Origin: Planctomycetales bacterium
GTDB lineage: Bacteria; Omnitrophota; Gorgyraeia; Gygaellales; Profunditerraquicolaceae
DNA length: 36,958 nucleotides
Assembly: GCA_005239725.1 (NCBI GenBank)
Contig: SBBM01000051.1
Coordinates: 1 to 36,958, forward strand
Direction: 5' to 3'
Below are positions 1-8,121 of this stretch, in pieces. The notes beneath the pieces were generated by a model. The model saw only the letters and a program-made list of their open reading frames with translations. It was not told the DNA's origin and did no database searches. Numbering within the stretch: the stretch's first letter is position 1; each line of letters opens with the position of its first letter. The position numbers were made by a program, and so were the translations under genes.

Positions 1-21
1 GTCCCTGGTTTTACGTTTTAG

Positions 22-339
22 TTAATCTCCGTAAACCGTGGTTGTGTATTCGCCGAAAATGCCTAGGATATTCCTGGCATCGTAATCAACGTACTTGATC
101 CTGCTGATTTTTCCATCCTCCGCAGCTGCCTTTATGCTGGCGTCACCGGTAGCAACTAAACCAAGCACGGAAGTAGCCTTAGCTTTGCCTACTTTGCTGT
201 AAGACAGGCCTTCGCTGCCCGCGGCTACCGGCGCTTTTATTTCTGTATAAAACGCGCCATACGGATAAGGAGTTGCGCAGCCGGATAAGAATGCCGCTGT
301 CAACACAGTTAATACCAAACAGGTCATACCTTTTTTCAC
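22..339 (-). CDS. TRL-like family putative lipoprotein
   Basis: A 105-residue protein with a basic start, a hydrophobic stretch and a lipobox LSGC ending at Cys21, so it is probably lipid-anchored after signal peptidase II cleavage. The mature part carries the pattern PYPYGAFYTEIKAP and KATSVLGLVATGDASI, followed by a tail ending in GEYTTTVYGD. I recognise this as the TRL-like family of small bacterial lipoproteins; its function is not known to me. The start is GTG at 339, preceded by a G-rich Shine-Dalgarno-like tract, and GTGA overlaps the stop of the upstream membrane protein by 4 nt, so the two are probably translationally coupled. Family call fairly sure, role unknown. Confidence 0.75.
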   Translation of the reverse strand: MKKGMTCLVLTVLTAAFLSGCATPYPYGAFYTEIKAPVAAGSEGLSYSKVGKAKATSVLGLVATGDASIKAAAEDGKISRIKYVDYDARNILGIFGEYTTTVYGD

Positions 340-578
340 CTTACACCCCCTTTCTTGTCGGTAAGTTCAACTATTTGTTTCTGAAGGTTTGTGATGGTGG
401 ATTCGAGTTTCTGGTTAGAATTTATCAAACCCTGGTTGGAATTAATTATAAACTGTATGTTTTCATTAAGGCTTGTCAGCATGGCGCCGATATGGAATAG
501 CCTTAAGGAGATGGCGATTAAAAAGAGGGCAATAACGGTAAGGATTGCATTTAAATATTTTACTTTGGCTTTCTTCAT
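336..578 (-). CDS. small single-pass membrane protein with coiled coil
   Basis: An 80-residue protein I cannot assign to a named family. Residues about 10-30 (LNAILTVIALFLIAISLRLF) form one transmembrane helix after a short basic start. The rest, rich in Asn, Gln, Leu and Ile (for example NSNQGLINSNQKLESTI), looks like a heptad-type coiled coil, so the likely form is an inner-membrane anchor with a coiled-coil stalk. The stop overlaps the GTG of the downstream TRL-like lipoprotein gene, suggesting a two-gene envelope operon. There is no Shine-Dalgarno before the ATG, and a -10 box lies only 7 nt upstream, so the mRNA may be leaderless. The plus-strand ORFs in the same place look like shadows. 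Confidence 0.6.
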   Translation of the reverse strand: MKKAKVKYLNAILTVIALFLIAISLRLFHIGAMLTSLNENIQFIINSNQGLINSNQKLESTITNLQKQIVELTDKKGGVR

Positions 579-585
579 TGGTCGT

Positions 586-615
586 ATTATACTACTTTCG
601 CAATGAAGGTAGCAA
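586..615 (-). promoter_or_regulatory. putative promoter for the small membrane protein and TRL genes
   Basis: On the minus strand a perfect TATAAT (586-591) is preceded at 18 bp by TTGCTA (610-615), a 4/6 match to the -35 consensus. The usual spacing puts the transcription start at about 579, one base before the ATG at 578, so the transcript would be leaderless or nearly so. The absence of a Shine-Dalgarno agrees with this. Confidence 0.5.
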
Positions 616-635
616 GTAATTTTTTGCCTAAACTA

Positions 636-664
636 TTGACTTGAAAAACAAAATAGCATATAAT
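636..664 (+). promoter_or_regulatory. sigma-70-type promoter of rpsO-pnp
   Basis: TTGACT at 636-641, a 17-bp spacer and TATAAT at 659-664: near-consensus housekeeping promoter. The expected start is about 671, giving a leader of about 50 nt that begins with a 14-bp palindrome GGTTTTTAAAAACC (676-689) and ends in a strong Shine-Dalgarno. It probably drives the plus-strand run that starts with rpsO. Confidence 0.85.
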
Positions 665-720
665 TAAAAATATCCGGTTTTTAAAAACCCGAAAAATAAA
701 TAAGAAGGAGGTGAGAAAGA

Positions 721-990
721 TTGCTTTTAGTTAAAGAAAAGAAACAGAAGCTTATCAATGACTTTAAGATCCATTCCCGGGATACAGGTTCAGCCGAGGT
801 CCAGATTGCGCTGATAACCGAAAGAGTCAATAATCTATCCGACCACTTTAAGCACCACAAGAAAGATTTTCACTCCCGGCGCGGGCTTATTATGCTTGTG
901 GGCAGGCGTCGCAGGCTATTGGATTACGTTAAAAAGAAAGATATCGCCAAATACGAAGAGATCCTGGAGAAACTCAACTTAAGAAAGTAA
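721..990 (+). CDS. rpsO: 30S ribosomal protein S15
   Basis: An 89-residue protein of exactly the usual S15 length. It binds the central domain of 16S rRNA early in 30S assembly. Family signatures are visible: [19 protein letters not shown] near the start, [18 protein letters not shown], and [16 protein letters not shown]. The start is TTG at 721, chosen because AAGGAGGTGA (705-714) is a near-perfect Shine-Dalgarno at proper spacing and the N-terminus then matches the family. It is followed by pnp, the conserved rpsO-pnp pair, under the promoter at 636-664. In some bacteria S15 represses its own translation through its leader; the short palindrome in this leader is a candidate site, but that is inference. 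Confidence 0.97.
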   Translation: MLLVKEKKQKLINDFKIHSRDTGSAEVQIALITERVNNLSDHFKHHKKDFHSRRGLIMLVGRRRRLLDYVKKKDIAKYEEILEKLNLRK

Positions 991-994
991 GTTG
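975..994 (+). other. hairpin across the rpsO stop codon
   Basis: CAACTTA (975-981) and TAAGTTG (988-994) form a perfect 7-bp stem with a 6-nt loop, including the rpsO stop codon. A second pairing ACTTAAG/CTTAAGT (977-983 with 1009-1015) overlaps it. No T-run follows, so it is not a classic terminator. In enterobacteria the rpsO-pnp spacer holds an RNase III hairpin used for PNPase autocontrol; a similar role here is only a suggestion. Confidence 0.4.
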
Positions 995-1045
995 CGTCTT
1001 CATCCTCCCTTAAGTAAAATAATCAAAGCCTAGGAGCGGAATAAT

Positions 1046-3118
1046 ATGCAGACTATCAAGTTCGGAAGGAATGATTTGATTTTGGATACGGGAAAGGTCG
1101 CCAAGCAGGCGAACGGCTCGGTTACGGTTCAGTACGGCGGGACGGTCGTCTTGGTTACCGCATGTATGTCTAAAAAACCCCGGGAAGACCAGGATTTTTT
1201 CCCCCTGACCGTTGAATACCAGGAAAAGACTTACGCGGCAGGCAGGATCCCCGGCGGATTTTTTAAAAGGGAAGGCAGGCCTTCGGAGAGTGAAATCCTG
1301 ACCAGCCGCCTTATTGACCGTCCTATCCGACCGCTCTTCCCCAAAGGCTTATTTAATGAGGTGCAGGTTATCGCCGTTGTCTTGTCCAGTGACGGGGAAA
1401 ACGACCCCGATATCCTGGCGGTCACCGGCGCTTCCGCCGCATTATCCATATCAGATATACCTTTCAACGGGCCATTGGCCTGTTGCCGTGTGGCAAGAAT
1501 AGATAATCAGATTGTGCTTAACCCGACCTACAAAGAATTGGAAAGCGCCGAGCTAGAAGTGATTGTCGCTGCCAATGCCAAAGGCATTGTCATGCTCGAA
1601 TCCAAGGCTAAAGAGGTGTCTGAGGAGGTATATTTAGAAGCGGTTAAATTCGGCTTTGATAACCTTCAGGGCATAATCGGCTTCCAGGAAGAATTTGTGA
1701 AACAGCACGGAAAACCAAAAGCAGATATTGAATATAAAAAGATAGACGAAGTTCTGCAAGGTAAGGTTGAGGAACTGGCAAAAGAAAAACTCAAGGAAAT
1801 TTATAAATTAAGCAAAAAAGAAGAGAGGGAAGAGGGCGTAGGTTTATTATTCGGGGAATTAGAGGGAAAACTTACCCCGGGAGGCTACCTCCCCATCGAT
1901 ATCAAGATGGCCCTGGTCAAAGTAGAACAGGATGAAGTGAGGAATAAAATATTAAATGAAAATAAACGCATAGACGGCAGGGGTTTTAAGGATATCCGGC
2001 TTATTACCTGTGAAGTCTCTGTCTTACCGCGCACGCACGGTTCCTGTATCTTTACCCGCGGACAGACGCAGAGCCTGGCGGTTACTACGTTAGGTACCGG
2101 TGAAGACCAGCAGTTAATCGAGGCTTTAGAGGGAGAGACTTATAAATCTTTTATGCTGCACTACAGTTTTCCTCCCTTTAGTGTAGGCGAAACTGCGCCT
2201 TTACGCGGCCCCGGACGCCGGGAGATAGGCCATGGCGCCCTGGCAGAGAAGTCGCTTGCGGCAGTCATGCCTTCTAAAGATAAATTTCCCTACACCGTAA
2301 GAGTGGTTTCGGAAATCCTGGAATCTAACGGTTCTTCAAGTATGGCTTCAGTATGCGCGGCAAGCCTCTCGCTGATGGATGCCGGTGTCCCGATAAAAGA
2401 TACAGTGGGCGGGGTTGCTTTAGGCTTGATTAAAGAAGGCGGGAAGGCAGTCATCCTGACTGATATTACGGGCTTAGAAGATCACTTCGGAGATATGGAT
2501 TTTAAGGTAGCAGGAACCAGGACCGGTGTTACTGCCGTGCAGCTTGATTTAAAAATAGACGGCATAGATATAGATTTATTAAAGGCATGCCTGGCCCAGT
2601 CAAAAGAAGGCAGGTTCTTTATTTTAGATAAGATGGACGCGGCGTTATCCGCGCCTCGCGAGCAGATTTCTTCGTATGCGCCGCATATCGATGTCATTAA
2701 AATCAATCCGGAAAAAATCGGCGAGCTTATCGGCCCGGGAGGAAAAACTGTGAAGGGAATTATCGCCGCAACCGGAGCAACCGTTGATATCCAGGATGAC
2801 GGCAGTGTTATTGTGGGCTCGACCGATGCCGCAAAGGCCGAAGAAGCGATTAAAATGATAAAGCTGATAACCGAGGATGTGGAGGTCGGCCGTATTTATA
2901 ATGGCAAGGTTAAACGCATCATGAACTTTGGTGCTTTCTGCGAAATCGCCCCGCGCAAAGAGGGTCTGGTTCATGTTTCCGAATTAGCCGCCAAGTTCGT
3001 CAAGAACGTGGAAGATGTGGTTAAGGTGGGAGACGAGATTAAAGTCAAGGTAATAGGTATTGACGAGCTGGGCAGGATTAATCTGAGCAAGAAGCAGGCT
3101 GAAGCCGAAGAGAAGTAG
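1046..3118 (+). CDS. pnp: polyribonucleotide nucleotidyltransferase (PNPase)
   Basis: A 690-residue phosphorolytic 3'-5' exoribonuclease, the usual PNPase length. Order of domains: first RNase PH-like domain (about 1-215), helical linker, second RNase PH-like domain (about 310-540), KH domain (about 550-610, with ELIGPGGKTVKGI) and S1 domain (about 618-685, with NGKVKRIMNFGAFCEI). The active-site segment EDHFGDMDFK has Asp479 and Asp485 in the places of the metal-binding aspartates, and FTRGQTQSL supplies phosphate-binding residues. It degrades mRNA from the 3' end to nucleoside diphosphates in the cytoplasm and can run in reverse. ATG at 1046 with AGGAG about 9 nt upstream. It lies 55 nt after rpsO and 6 nt before ftsK, so probably one operon. 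Confidence 0.97.
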   Translation: MQTIKFGRNDLILDTGKVAKQANGSVTVQYGGTVVLVTACMSKKPREDQDFFPLTVEYQEKTYAAGRIPGGFFKREGRPSESEILTSRLIDRPIRPLFPKGLFNEVQVIAVVLSSDGENDPDILAVTGASAALSISDIPFNGPLACCRVARIDNQIVLNPTYKELESAELEVIVAANAKGIVMLESKAKEVSEEVYLEAVKFGFDNLQGIIGFQEEFVKQHGKPKADIEYKKIDEVLQGKVEELAKEKLKEIYKLSKKEEREEGVGLLFGELEGKLTPGGYLPIDIKMALVKVEQDEVRNKILNENKRIDGRGFKDIRLITCEVSVLPRTHGSCIFTRGQTQSLAVTTLGTGEDQQLIEALEGETYKSFMLHYSFPPFSVGETAPLRGPGRREIGHGALAEKSLAAVMPSKDKFPYTVRVVSEILESNGSSSMASVCAASLSLMDAGVPIKDTVGGVALGLIKEGGKAVILTDITGLEDHFGDMDFKVAGTRTGVTAVQLDLKIDGIDIDLLKACLAQSKEGRFFILDKMDAALSAPREQISSYAPHIDVIKINPEKIGELIGPGGKTVKGIIAATGATVDIQDDGSVIVGSTDAAKAEEAIKMIKLITEDVEVGRIYNGKVKRIMNFGAFCEIAPRKEGLVHVSELAAKFVKNVEDVVKVGDEIKVKVIGIDELGRINLSKKQAEAEEK

Positions 3119-3124
3119 CTAAAG

Positions 3125-5305
3125 GTGAAAGAAAGAAGATTAAATGAAATTAAAGGTGTCATATTAATTGCGCTAGGGTTAATTATTCTGGCCAGTCTTG
3201 TTTCGTTTACTCCCTACGACCTTAAATTTTATACCTCGCACCCGAATATCCCCCCTAAGAATTTTATCCGCATTTTCGGCGCATACCTGGCGTATATAGT
3301 CTTATTCCTATTAGGTTGGCCGGGATATTTTATACCTTTTTTTACTATCTGGTGCGGGGTAGGTTTCTTTCGCCAGAAGCCTCCTTATTTAAATTTGGTC
3401 AGAACCCTGGAAATTGCAGGGCTCTTATTGTCGGCGAGCTCTTTGATAGGGATGTTGCCTTTTGGGAATGAAACCGTCGGCTTTAACCGCGCGGGGTTCT
3501 TCGGGTTTATTATATCCCGCAAGACTTCTTCTTATATCGGGCCTTTAGGCGGTTATATCCTTTTTATTACCCTGTTTTTAGCGTTTTTTGCCCTGGTTGC
3601 CGAGGTTTTGATATCTACCTTTATTTCAAATATCATAGAAAAAATAAAACTTGTCCTGAAACCCCTGTCTAAATTTCAATTCAAAAAACGGAAGAAGGAC
3701 ACCGCAGAGGTCAGGCCTAAAGACATTTCTTCAAAACCAAAAATAACTGTATCGGATTCTTCTCCGAAAGAAAAATCATCGAGGGGCATTCTGTCTCTGT
3801 CTTCAAAGCCCAAAATAAAGATAAATACGGAACCGCGGCCTGTTGCTGGACCCACGGCAAAAGCGCCGATATTAAAAACCGGAGATTATCATTTGCCCAC
3901 CCTGGACTTATTGGATTCGCCTCCGCCTCCCGAAGCCCGCCAGATTAAAGAGGACCTTACCAATAACGCGCATATTTTGGAGGATACGCTTGGCGATTTC
4001 GGCATTTCAGTCAAGATTACTGATATTGAGCGCGGGCCGATAATCACCCGTTATGAACTTGAACCGGCGCCGGGAGTAAAGATTAACCGTATCGTTACTT
4101 TAAGCGATAATATTGCCCTGGCCATGAAGGCGCAGTCAGTAAGGATAGTAGCACCCATCCCGGGCAAGGGCAAGGTAGGCGTAGAAGTGCCTAATACGCA
4201 GAGCAGCCTGGTTTATTTAAAAGAGGTGCTTGCAGGCAAAGAATTCCAGGAAATGGATTCAAAATTAACCCTTGCGTTAGGCAAAGATATCGCTGGCAAG
4301 GCTGTGATTGCGGATTTAGGAATCATGCCGCATCTTTTAATCGCCGGGACAACAGGCTCAGGAAAGACCGTCTGCGTCAACTCACTGATATTATCTTTAC
4401 TTTTTAAGGCTACGCCCAACGAATTAAAATTCCTGATGATTGACCCGAAGATGGTGGAGCTGGCGCCTTTTAACGGTCTGCCGCACCTTTTATGCCCGGT
4501 GGTTACCGATTCCAAGAAGGCATCCTGCGCCCTTAACTGGGTAGTGGATGAAATGGAGCAGCGCTATCAATTGCTGGCAAAGGCCGGGGCAAGGAATATT
4601 GAGGCTTATAATCAAAAGCAAGAGATGCTTCCTTACATCGTGGTTATGATTGACGAATTTGCGGATTTAATGGTGGTTAGCCGCGACCAAGTCGAAGGTG
4701 CGATTACTCGCCTGGCGCAGCTTTCTCGCGCCGTAGGCATACACCTGGTTCTGGCAACTCAGAGGCCTTCGGTAGATGTAATCACGGGCGTAATCAAGGC
4801 TAACCTGCCTGCGCGCATATCTTTTAAGGTCGCCTCCAAAGTAGATTCGCGTACTGTTTTGGATATGAACGGCGCCGACAAACTTCTGGGCAGGGGGGAC
4901 ATGCTCTTCTTAAGGCCGCAGGATTCAAAACTAACCCGCGCGCAAGGGTGCCTGGTTTCCGATAGTGAGATTGAGAGAATAGTAGGATTTATCAAGGCCC
5001 AGGCAGAGCCGGTTTACGATGAAGAAATATTAAAGGAACAGAAAAAGTCTTCTTTGCCCGGGGGCACGGAAAAAGACGAACTCTATGATGAGGCTGTTAA
5101 GGTTATCATAGAAAGTAACCAGGCATCGGTATCGATTTTGCAGAGGCGTATGCGCTTAGGCTACACCCGCGCCGCGCGCATTATTGATATGATGGAGCAG
5201 GAGGGGCTTGTCGGGCCTTTTGAAGGAAGCAAGCCGCGTAAGATTTTGATTGACCGGCAGGCGTGGCTTGAAAAAGACATAATGAACGCAGGGGGAGGGA
5301 AATAA
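3125..5305 (+). CDS. ftsK: FtsK/SpoIIIE-type DNA translocase
   Basis: A 726-residue septal DNA pump that clears and sorts chromosome termini during division. The N-terminus holds about four membrane segments (roughly residues 9-29, 53-80, 92-112 and 138-170), then a Lys/Pro/Ser-rich linker to about 250, then the alpha/beta motor with Walker A GTTGSGKT (408-415) and Walker B VVMIDEFAD with Asp510-Glu511. The C-terminal gamma winged helix (about 655-722, RRMRLGYTRAARIIDMMEQEG) recognises polar sequences such as KOPS in relatives. The GTG start at 3125 sits 6 nt after pnp and lacks a clear Shine-Dalgarno, suggesting coupling; the stop shares one base with the rodZ ATG. Partner recombinase XerD is encoded at 19232-20119. 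Confidence 0.96.
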   Translation: MKERRLNEIKGVILIALGLIILASLVSFTPYDLKFYTSHPNIPPKNFIRIFGAYLAYIVLFLLGWPGYFIPFFTIWCGVGFFRQKPPYLNLVRTLEIAGLLLSASSLIGMLPFGNETVGFNRAGFFGFIISRKTSSYIGPLGGYILFITLFLAFFALVAEVLISTFISNIIEKIKLVLKPLSKFQFKKRKKDTAEVRPKDISSKPKITVSDSSPKEKSSRGILSLSSKPKIKINTEPRPVAGPTAKAPILKTGDYHLPTLDLLDSPPPPEARQIKEDLTNNAHILEDTLGDFGISVKITDIERGPIITRYELEPAPGVKINRIVTLSDNIALAMKAQSVRIVAPIPGKGKVGVEVPNTQSSLVYLKEVLAGKEFQEMDSKLTLALGKDIAGKAVIADLGIMPHLLIAGTTGSGKTVCVNSLILSLLFKATPNELKFLMIDPKMVELAPFNGLPHLLCPVVTDSKKASCALNWVVDEMEQRYQLLAKAGARNIEAYNQKQEMLPYIVVMIDEFADLMVVSRDQVEGAITRLAQLSRAVGIHLVLATQRPSVDVITGVIKANLPARISFKVASKVDSRTVLDMNGADKLLGRGDMLFLRPQDSKLTRAQGCLVSDSEIERIVGFIKAQAEPVYDEEILKEQKKSSLPGGTEKDELYDEAVKVIIESNQASVSILQRRMRLGYTRAARIIDMMEQEGLVGPFEGSKPRKILIDRQAWLEKDIMNAGGGK

Positions 5306-6129
5306 TGGAAGCGGAATCAAGTGGCGCAAAGCTTAAAAAGCTCCGCTTAGAAAAAGGCTTCAGCCTTGAAGAGGCGCAGAAAAAAACCAAAATCCATCTT
5401 GATGTCCTGAAGGCCATAGAAGAAGACAATTTTATAAATTTAAGCCCGGTATATGCCAAAGGTTTTTTAAAAATTTATTGCAAATTCCTGGGTGTGGATT
5501 ATAAGTCTTATATCCCTGATTATAAGGAGCTGCAGGCACAGCCGGGCGCACAGATTAAGCAAGAAGAGCCGCCGCAATTCATTAAAAATACTCCGGAAAA
5601 ACGGGATGTCTCCAGGCCAAAAGTAAAGTTAAAGACGATTGTTGTAATATTGTCAGGAATATTTCTTGCGGTTAGCCTGTTTAATCTCGGCAGAAAAATG
5701 GCGCGTGTCCCCAAGAAGGAGGAAAATAAACCGAAAGTAACCAGGGCCAAGCAGCCGGCTCTGGAAAAGGCAAAGCCAAAACCAGATGCAAAGCTCAATG
5801 TAAAGCCAGATACAGCCCTTGTTGAGAAAAAGGTGCGCACAGAAACTATCTTCCAGGAAAAGAATCTTGTTGAGATAAGGCTGGTCATAAGCGCAAAAGA
5901 GGACTGTTGGATGCAGGTAAAGGTGGACCGCCATCTGGTTTTTCAGAATATTTTAAAAAAGGGAAGGTTCGAAAGCTGGAAGGCAAAAGATAAAATAGAA
6001 CTTTCTTTAGGCAACGCCGGCGGAATAGATTTAGAGATAAACGGCAAACTCATCTCTCCCCTGGGCCGAAGAGGACAGGTGCTCAAAAACATCGTAATCA
6101 CCAAAAACGGCTTAAACATACCGCAGTAA
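5305..6129 (+). CDS. rodZ: RodZ-like helix-turn-helix membrane protein
   Basis: A 274-residue protein with the RodZ layout. A cytoplasmic Xre-type helix-turn-helix (about 8-75: LKKLRLEKGFSLEEAQKKT ... YAKGFLKIYCKFLGVD) normally binds MreB. Then comes a Lys/Pro-rich linker, one transmembrane helix at about 112-128 (IVVILSGIFLAVSLFNLG), a second Lys/Pro-rich spacer, and a C-terminal periplasmic beta domain (DUF4115-like, about 185-270, with KEDCWMQVKVD and LEINGKLISPLG). RodZ links the MreB cytoskeleton to the elongasome and cell shape. It overlaps ftsK by one base (TAATG). No mreB is in the window. The stop codon lies inside the first unit of a repeat element. Confidence 0.88.
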   Translation: MEAESSGAKLKKLRLEKGFSLEEAQKKTKIHLDVLKAIEEDNFINLSPVYAKGFLKIYCKFLGVDYKSYIPDYKELQAQPGAQIKQEEPPQFIKNTPEKRDVSRPKVKLKTIVVILSGIFLAVSLFNLGRKMARVPKKEENKPKVTRAKQPALEKAKPKPDAKLNVKPDTALVEKKVRTETIFQEKNLVEIRLVISAKEDCWMQVKVDRHLVFQNILKKGRFESWKAKDKIELSLGNAGGIDLEINGKLISPLGRRGQVLKNIVITKNGLNIPQ

Positions 6130-6294
6130 TCAGGGGACGTAATCAGGGGACGTTTCCCTTATCTGTAACTCTTTGCAATGCATAACGATAGAAAGAGGTA
6201 GGTTGGATTTGTCGGTTAGATATTATAAATTGCCAGTTTGTAACTTATTATTTCCCATGCCGTTATGAACAAGGGAAACGTCCCCTACGTCCCC
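6127..6294. repeat. inverted-repeat element overlapping the rodZ stop and the rimO start
   Basis: A 13-bp unit TAATCAGGGGACG occurs twice in tandem (6127-6139 and 6140-6152). The second copy runs into GGGGACGTTTCCCTT (6146-6160), whose exact reverse complement AAGGGAAACGTCCCC lies at 6271-6285, followed by a second inverted CGTCCCC unit ending at 6294. About 110 bp of AT-rich sequence separates the arms. The left arm includes the rodZ stop and the right arm is translated as rimO codons 3-10. No transposase is present, so a non-autonomous palindromic repeat (REP/MITE-like) is the best description. Boundaries are approximate. The AT-rich core holds only a weak promoter-like TTGGAT/TATAAA pair. 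Confidence 0.75.
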
Positions 6295-7533
6295 TATAAA
6301 ATTGGGATATTGAATTTGGGCTGCCCCAGGAACCTGGTGGATTCGGAGAATATTTTAGGTCGCCTTAACCTGAAAGGCTACCCTATTACCGATGTTGCCA
6401 AGGCTGATATCGCTATTGTTAATACTTGTGCATTTATAGAAGACGCTAAAAGAGAGTCAATTGACGCGATATTGAGTCTGATTGATTTGAAAAAAAATGG
6501 CAAACTGAAAAAGATAATCGTTTATGGCTGTCTGGTTCAACGTTACAAGGATAAATTAAGGCGAGAACTTCCGGAAATAGATGCCTTTGTGGGTAGGGTT
6601 TCGCTTAATCATTCGCAGGAGGCATACCAGATAACCCCCAGGCATTTTGCATATGTAAAGATATGCGAAGGCTGCATAAATAACTGCTCATATTGTATTA
6701 TCCCGAAGATAAAATCGAAATTTGCCAGCCTCGGTATGAACAGCATACTTGAAAGAGTAGATAAGTTGGACCGCGAAAAAGTTTCGGAGATAAATATTGT
6801 CGGGCAGGATATAACCGGTTACGGCATCGACCTGTATGGCGTGCCGAAACTCGCCGAGGTTTTAGGCAAAATATCCGCCAGGGTAAAGAATACAGGCTGG
6901 ATAAGGCTCCTTTATTTATATCCTAGCCGTATCAGCGATGACTTGCTAAGGCTCATCAAAGACGAGCCGCGCATATGTAAATATATTGACGTGCCTATCC
7001 AGCATATCAACGACCGCATATTAAAATTGATGCGCCGGGATACCAAAAAGAAAGATATCCTGAAATTGATAGAAAAAATCAGGAAAAACATCCCGGGGGT
7101 GGCTTTGCGGACCTCCCTGATCGTGGGTTTTCCTTCTGAGACGGAAAGGGAATTTAACGAATTGCTTAAATTTATTGACGATGCCAGATTCGAAAGGCTG
7201 GGCGCTTTTGTGTATTCCAGAGAAGAAGGGACAAAGGCATATGGTTTTGAGGGGCAGGTTCCCAAAAAAGTTAAGATAGGGCGTTTTAACGCGGTCATGG
7301 AAAAACAGAAGCTTATTTCGGAAAATTTAAATAAAAAATTTCTTGGCAAGCAGATTGATGTTATAATAGATAATATTGAGGACAGCCGTTATTTAGGCCG
7401 CAGCCAATATGACGCCCCGGAAGTTGACGGCATAGTCTATGTGAGTTCAAAGAAAGAATTGAAACCCGGTGATTTTGTAAAGGTAAAAGTTACGACTACC
7501 CTGGAATACGATTTAGCAGGAGAAGCCGTATAA
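6265..7533 (+). CDS. rimO: ribosomal protein S12 methylthiotransferase RimO
   Basis: A 422-residue radical SAM enzyme that adds a methylthio group to a conserved aspartate of ribosomal protein S12, using two iron-sulfur clusters. The N-terminal UPF0004 domain starts with IGILNLGCPRNLVDSE and has its conserved cysteines (GCPRN, NTCAF, YGCLVQ). The radical SAM motif is Cys137-Cys141-Cys144 in CEGCINNCSYC. The C-terminal TRAM-like domain contains GRSQYDAPEVDGIVYV, diagnostic of RimO rather than MiaB. The first 12 residues (MNKGNVPYVPYK) have no counterpart in typical RimO and are encoded by the inverted-repeat element; no Shine-Dalgarno precedes the ATG. The stop overlaps the pgsA ATG by one base. 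Confidence 0.95.
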   Translation: MNKGNVPYVPYKIGILNLGCPRNLVDSENILGRLNLKGYPITDVAKADIAIVNTCAFIEDAKRESIDAILSLIDLKKNGKLKKIIVYGCLVQRYKDKLRRELPEIDAFVGRVSLNHSQEAYQITPRHFAYVKICEGCINNCSYCIIPKIKSKFASLGMNSILERVDKLDREKVSEINIVGQDITGYGIDLYGVPKLAEVLGKISARVKNTGWIRLLYLYPSRISDDLLRLIKDEPRICKYIDVPIQHINDRILKLMRRDTKKKDILKLIEKIRKNIPGVALRTSLIVGFPSETEREFNELLKFIDDARFERLGAFVYSREEGTKAYGFEGQVPKKVKIGRFNAVMEKQKLISENLNKKFLGKQIDVIIDNIEDSRYLGRSQYDAPEVDGIVYVSSKKELKPGDFVKVKVTTTLEYDLAGEAV

Positions 7534-8111
7534 TGAATATCGCTAACAGGCTCACCATATTAAGGATTATCCTTACTTTTGTTTTTATGATTCTCTTGCG
7601 TTTTCCGGGCCTCTGGGCAAAAGTGGCGAGTTTCGTAATATTTTTATTTGCCGCGCTTTCGGATTACCTCGACGGCAGGATTGCGCAGAAAAGAAATATG
7701 GTTACCGATTTCGGAAAACTTATGGACCCCATTGCCGATAAAATCCTGGTCCTGGCGGCATTTATAACATTCGTGCAGATGCAGTTAATCAAGGACTGGA
7801 TGGTCCTGATTATCATATCCCGCGAGATAGTAATTACCTCTTTAAGGGTCTTCGCCCTCAATAAAGGCAAGGTGCTTGCCGCAGCCAAGGCAGGCAAACA
7901 TAAAACCTTGTCGCAGATGCTGGTAATATTTGCCATACTTTTATTTATCGTTACGAAAGAGGCAATGAAAACCTTTTTTACCTGGAACCCGGTCTGGGAG
8001 AATTTTTTCCGTCAGGGCATATACATAGTGATGCTCCTTATCGTAGGGCTTACCCTTTATTCGGGCCTTTCCTATCTCTGGGAAAACCGCAAGGTAATCA
8101 CAAATATTTAA
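7533..8111 (+). CDS. pgsA: CDP-diacylglycerol-glycerol-3-phosphate 3-phosphatidyltransferase
   Basis: A 192-residue integral membrane protein of the CDP-alcohol phosphatidyltransferase family, with about four to five hydrophobic segments. It makes phosphatidylglycerophosphate, the committed step to phosphatidylglycerol and cardiolipin. The signature is DYLDGRIAQKRNMVTDFGKL followed by MDPIADK: all four metal/substrate aspartates and both glycines are present, but the usual Ala-Arg after the second aspartate reads Ala-Gln. The next gene, pgpA, performs the following dephosphorylation. ATG overlaps the rimO stop (TAATG), so the gene is in the same translational chain. PgsA is preferred over PssA because of length, motif and the pgpA neighbour. 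Confidence 0.92.
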   Translation: MNIANRLTILRIILTFVFMILLRFPGLWAKVASFVIFLFAALSDYLDGRIAQKRNMVTDFGKLMDPIADKILVLAAFITFVQMQLIKDWMVLIIISREIVITSLRVFALNKGKVLAAAKAGKHKTLSQMLVIFAILLFIVTKEAMKTFFTWNPVWENFFRQGIYIVMLLIVGLTLYSGLSYLWENRKVITNI

Positions 8112-8121
8112 AGTCTGTCAG

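Noticed and set aside
2645-2974. Antisense 109-residue ORF within pnp.
   Set aside because: No motif, lies opposite conserved KH and S1 coding sequence; typical shadow ORF.
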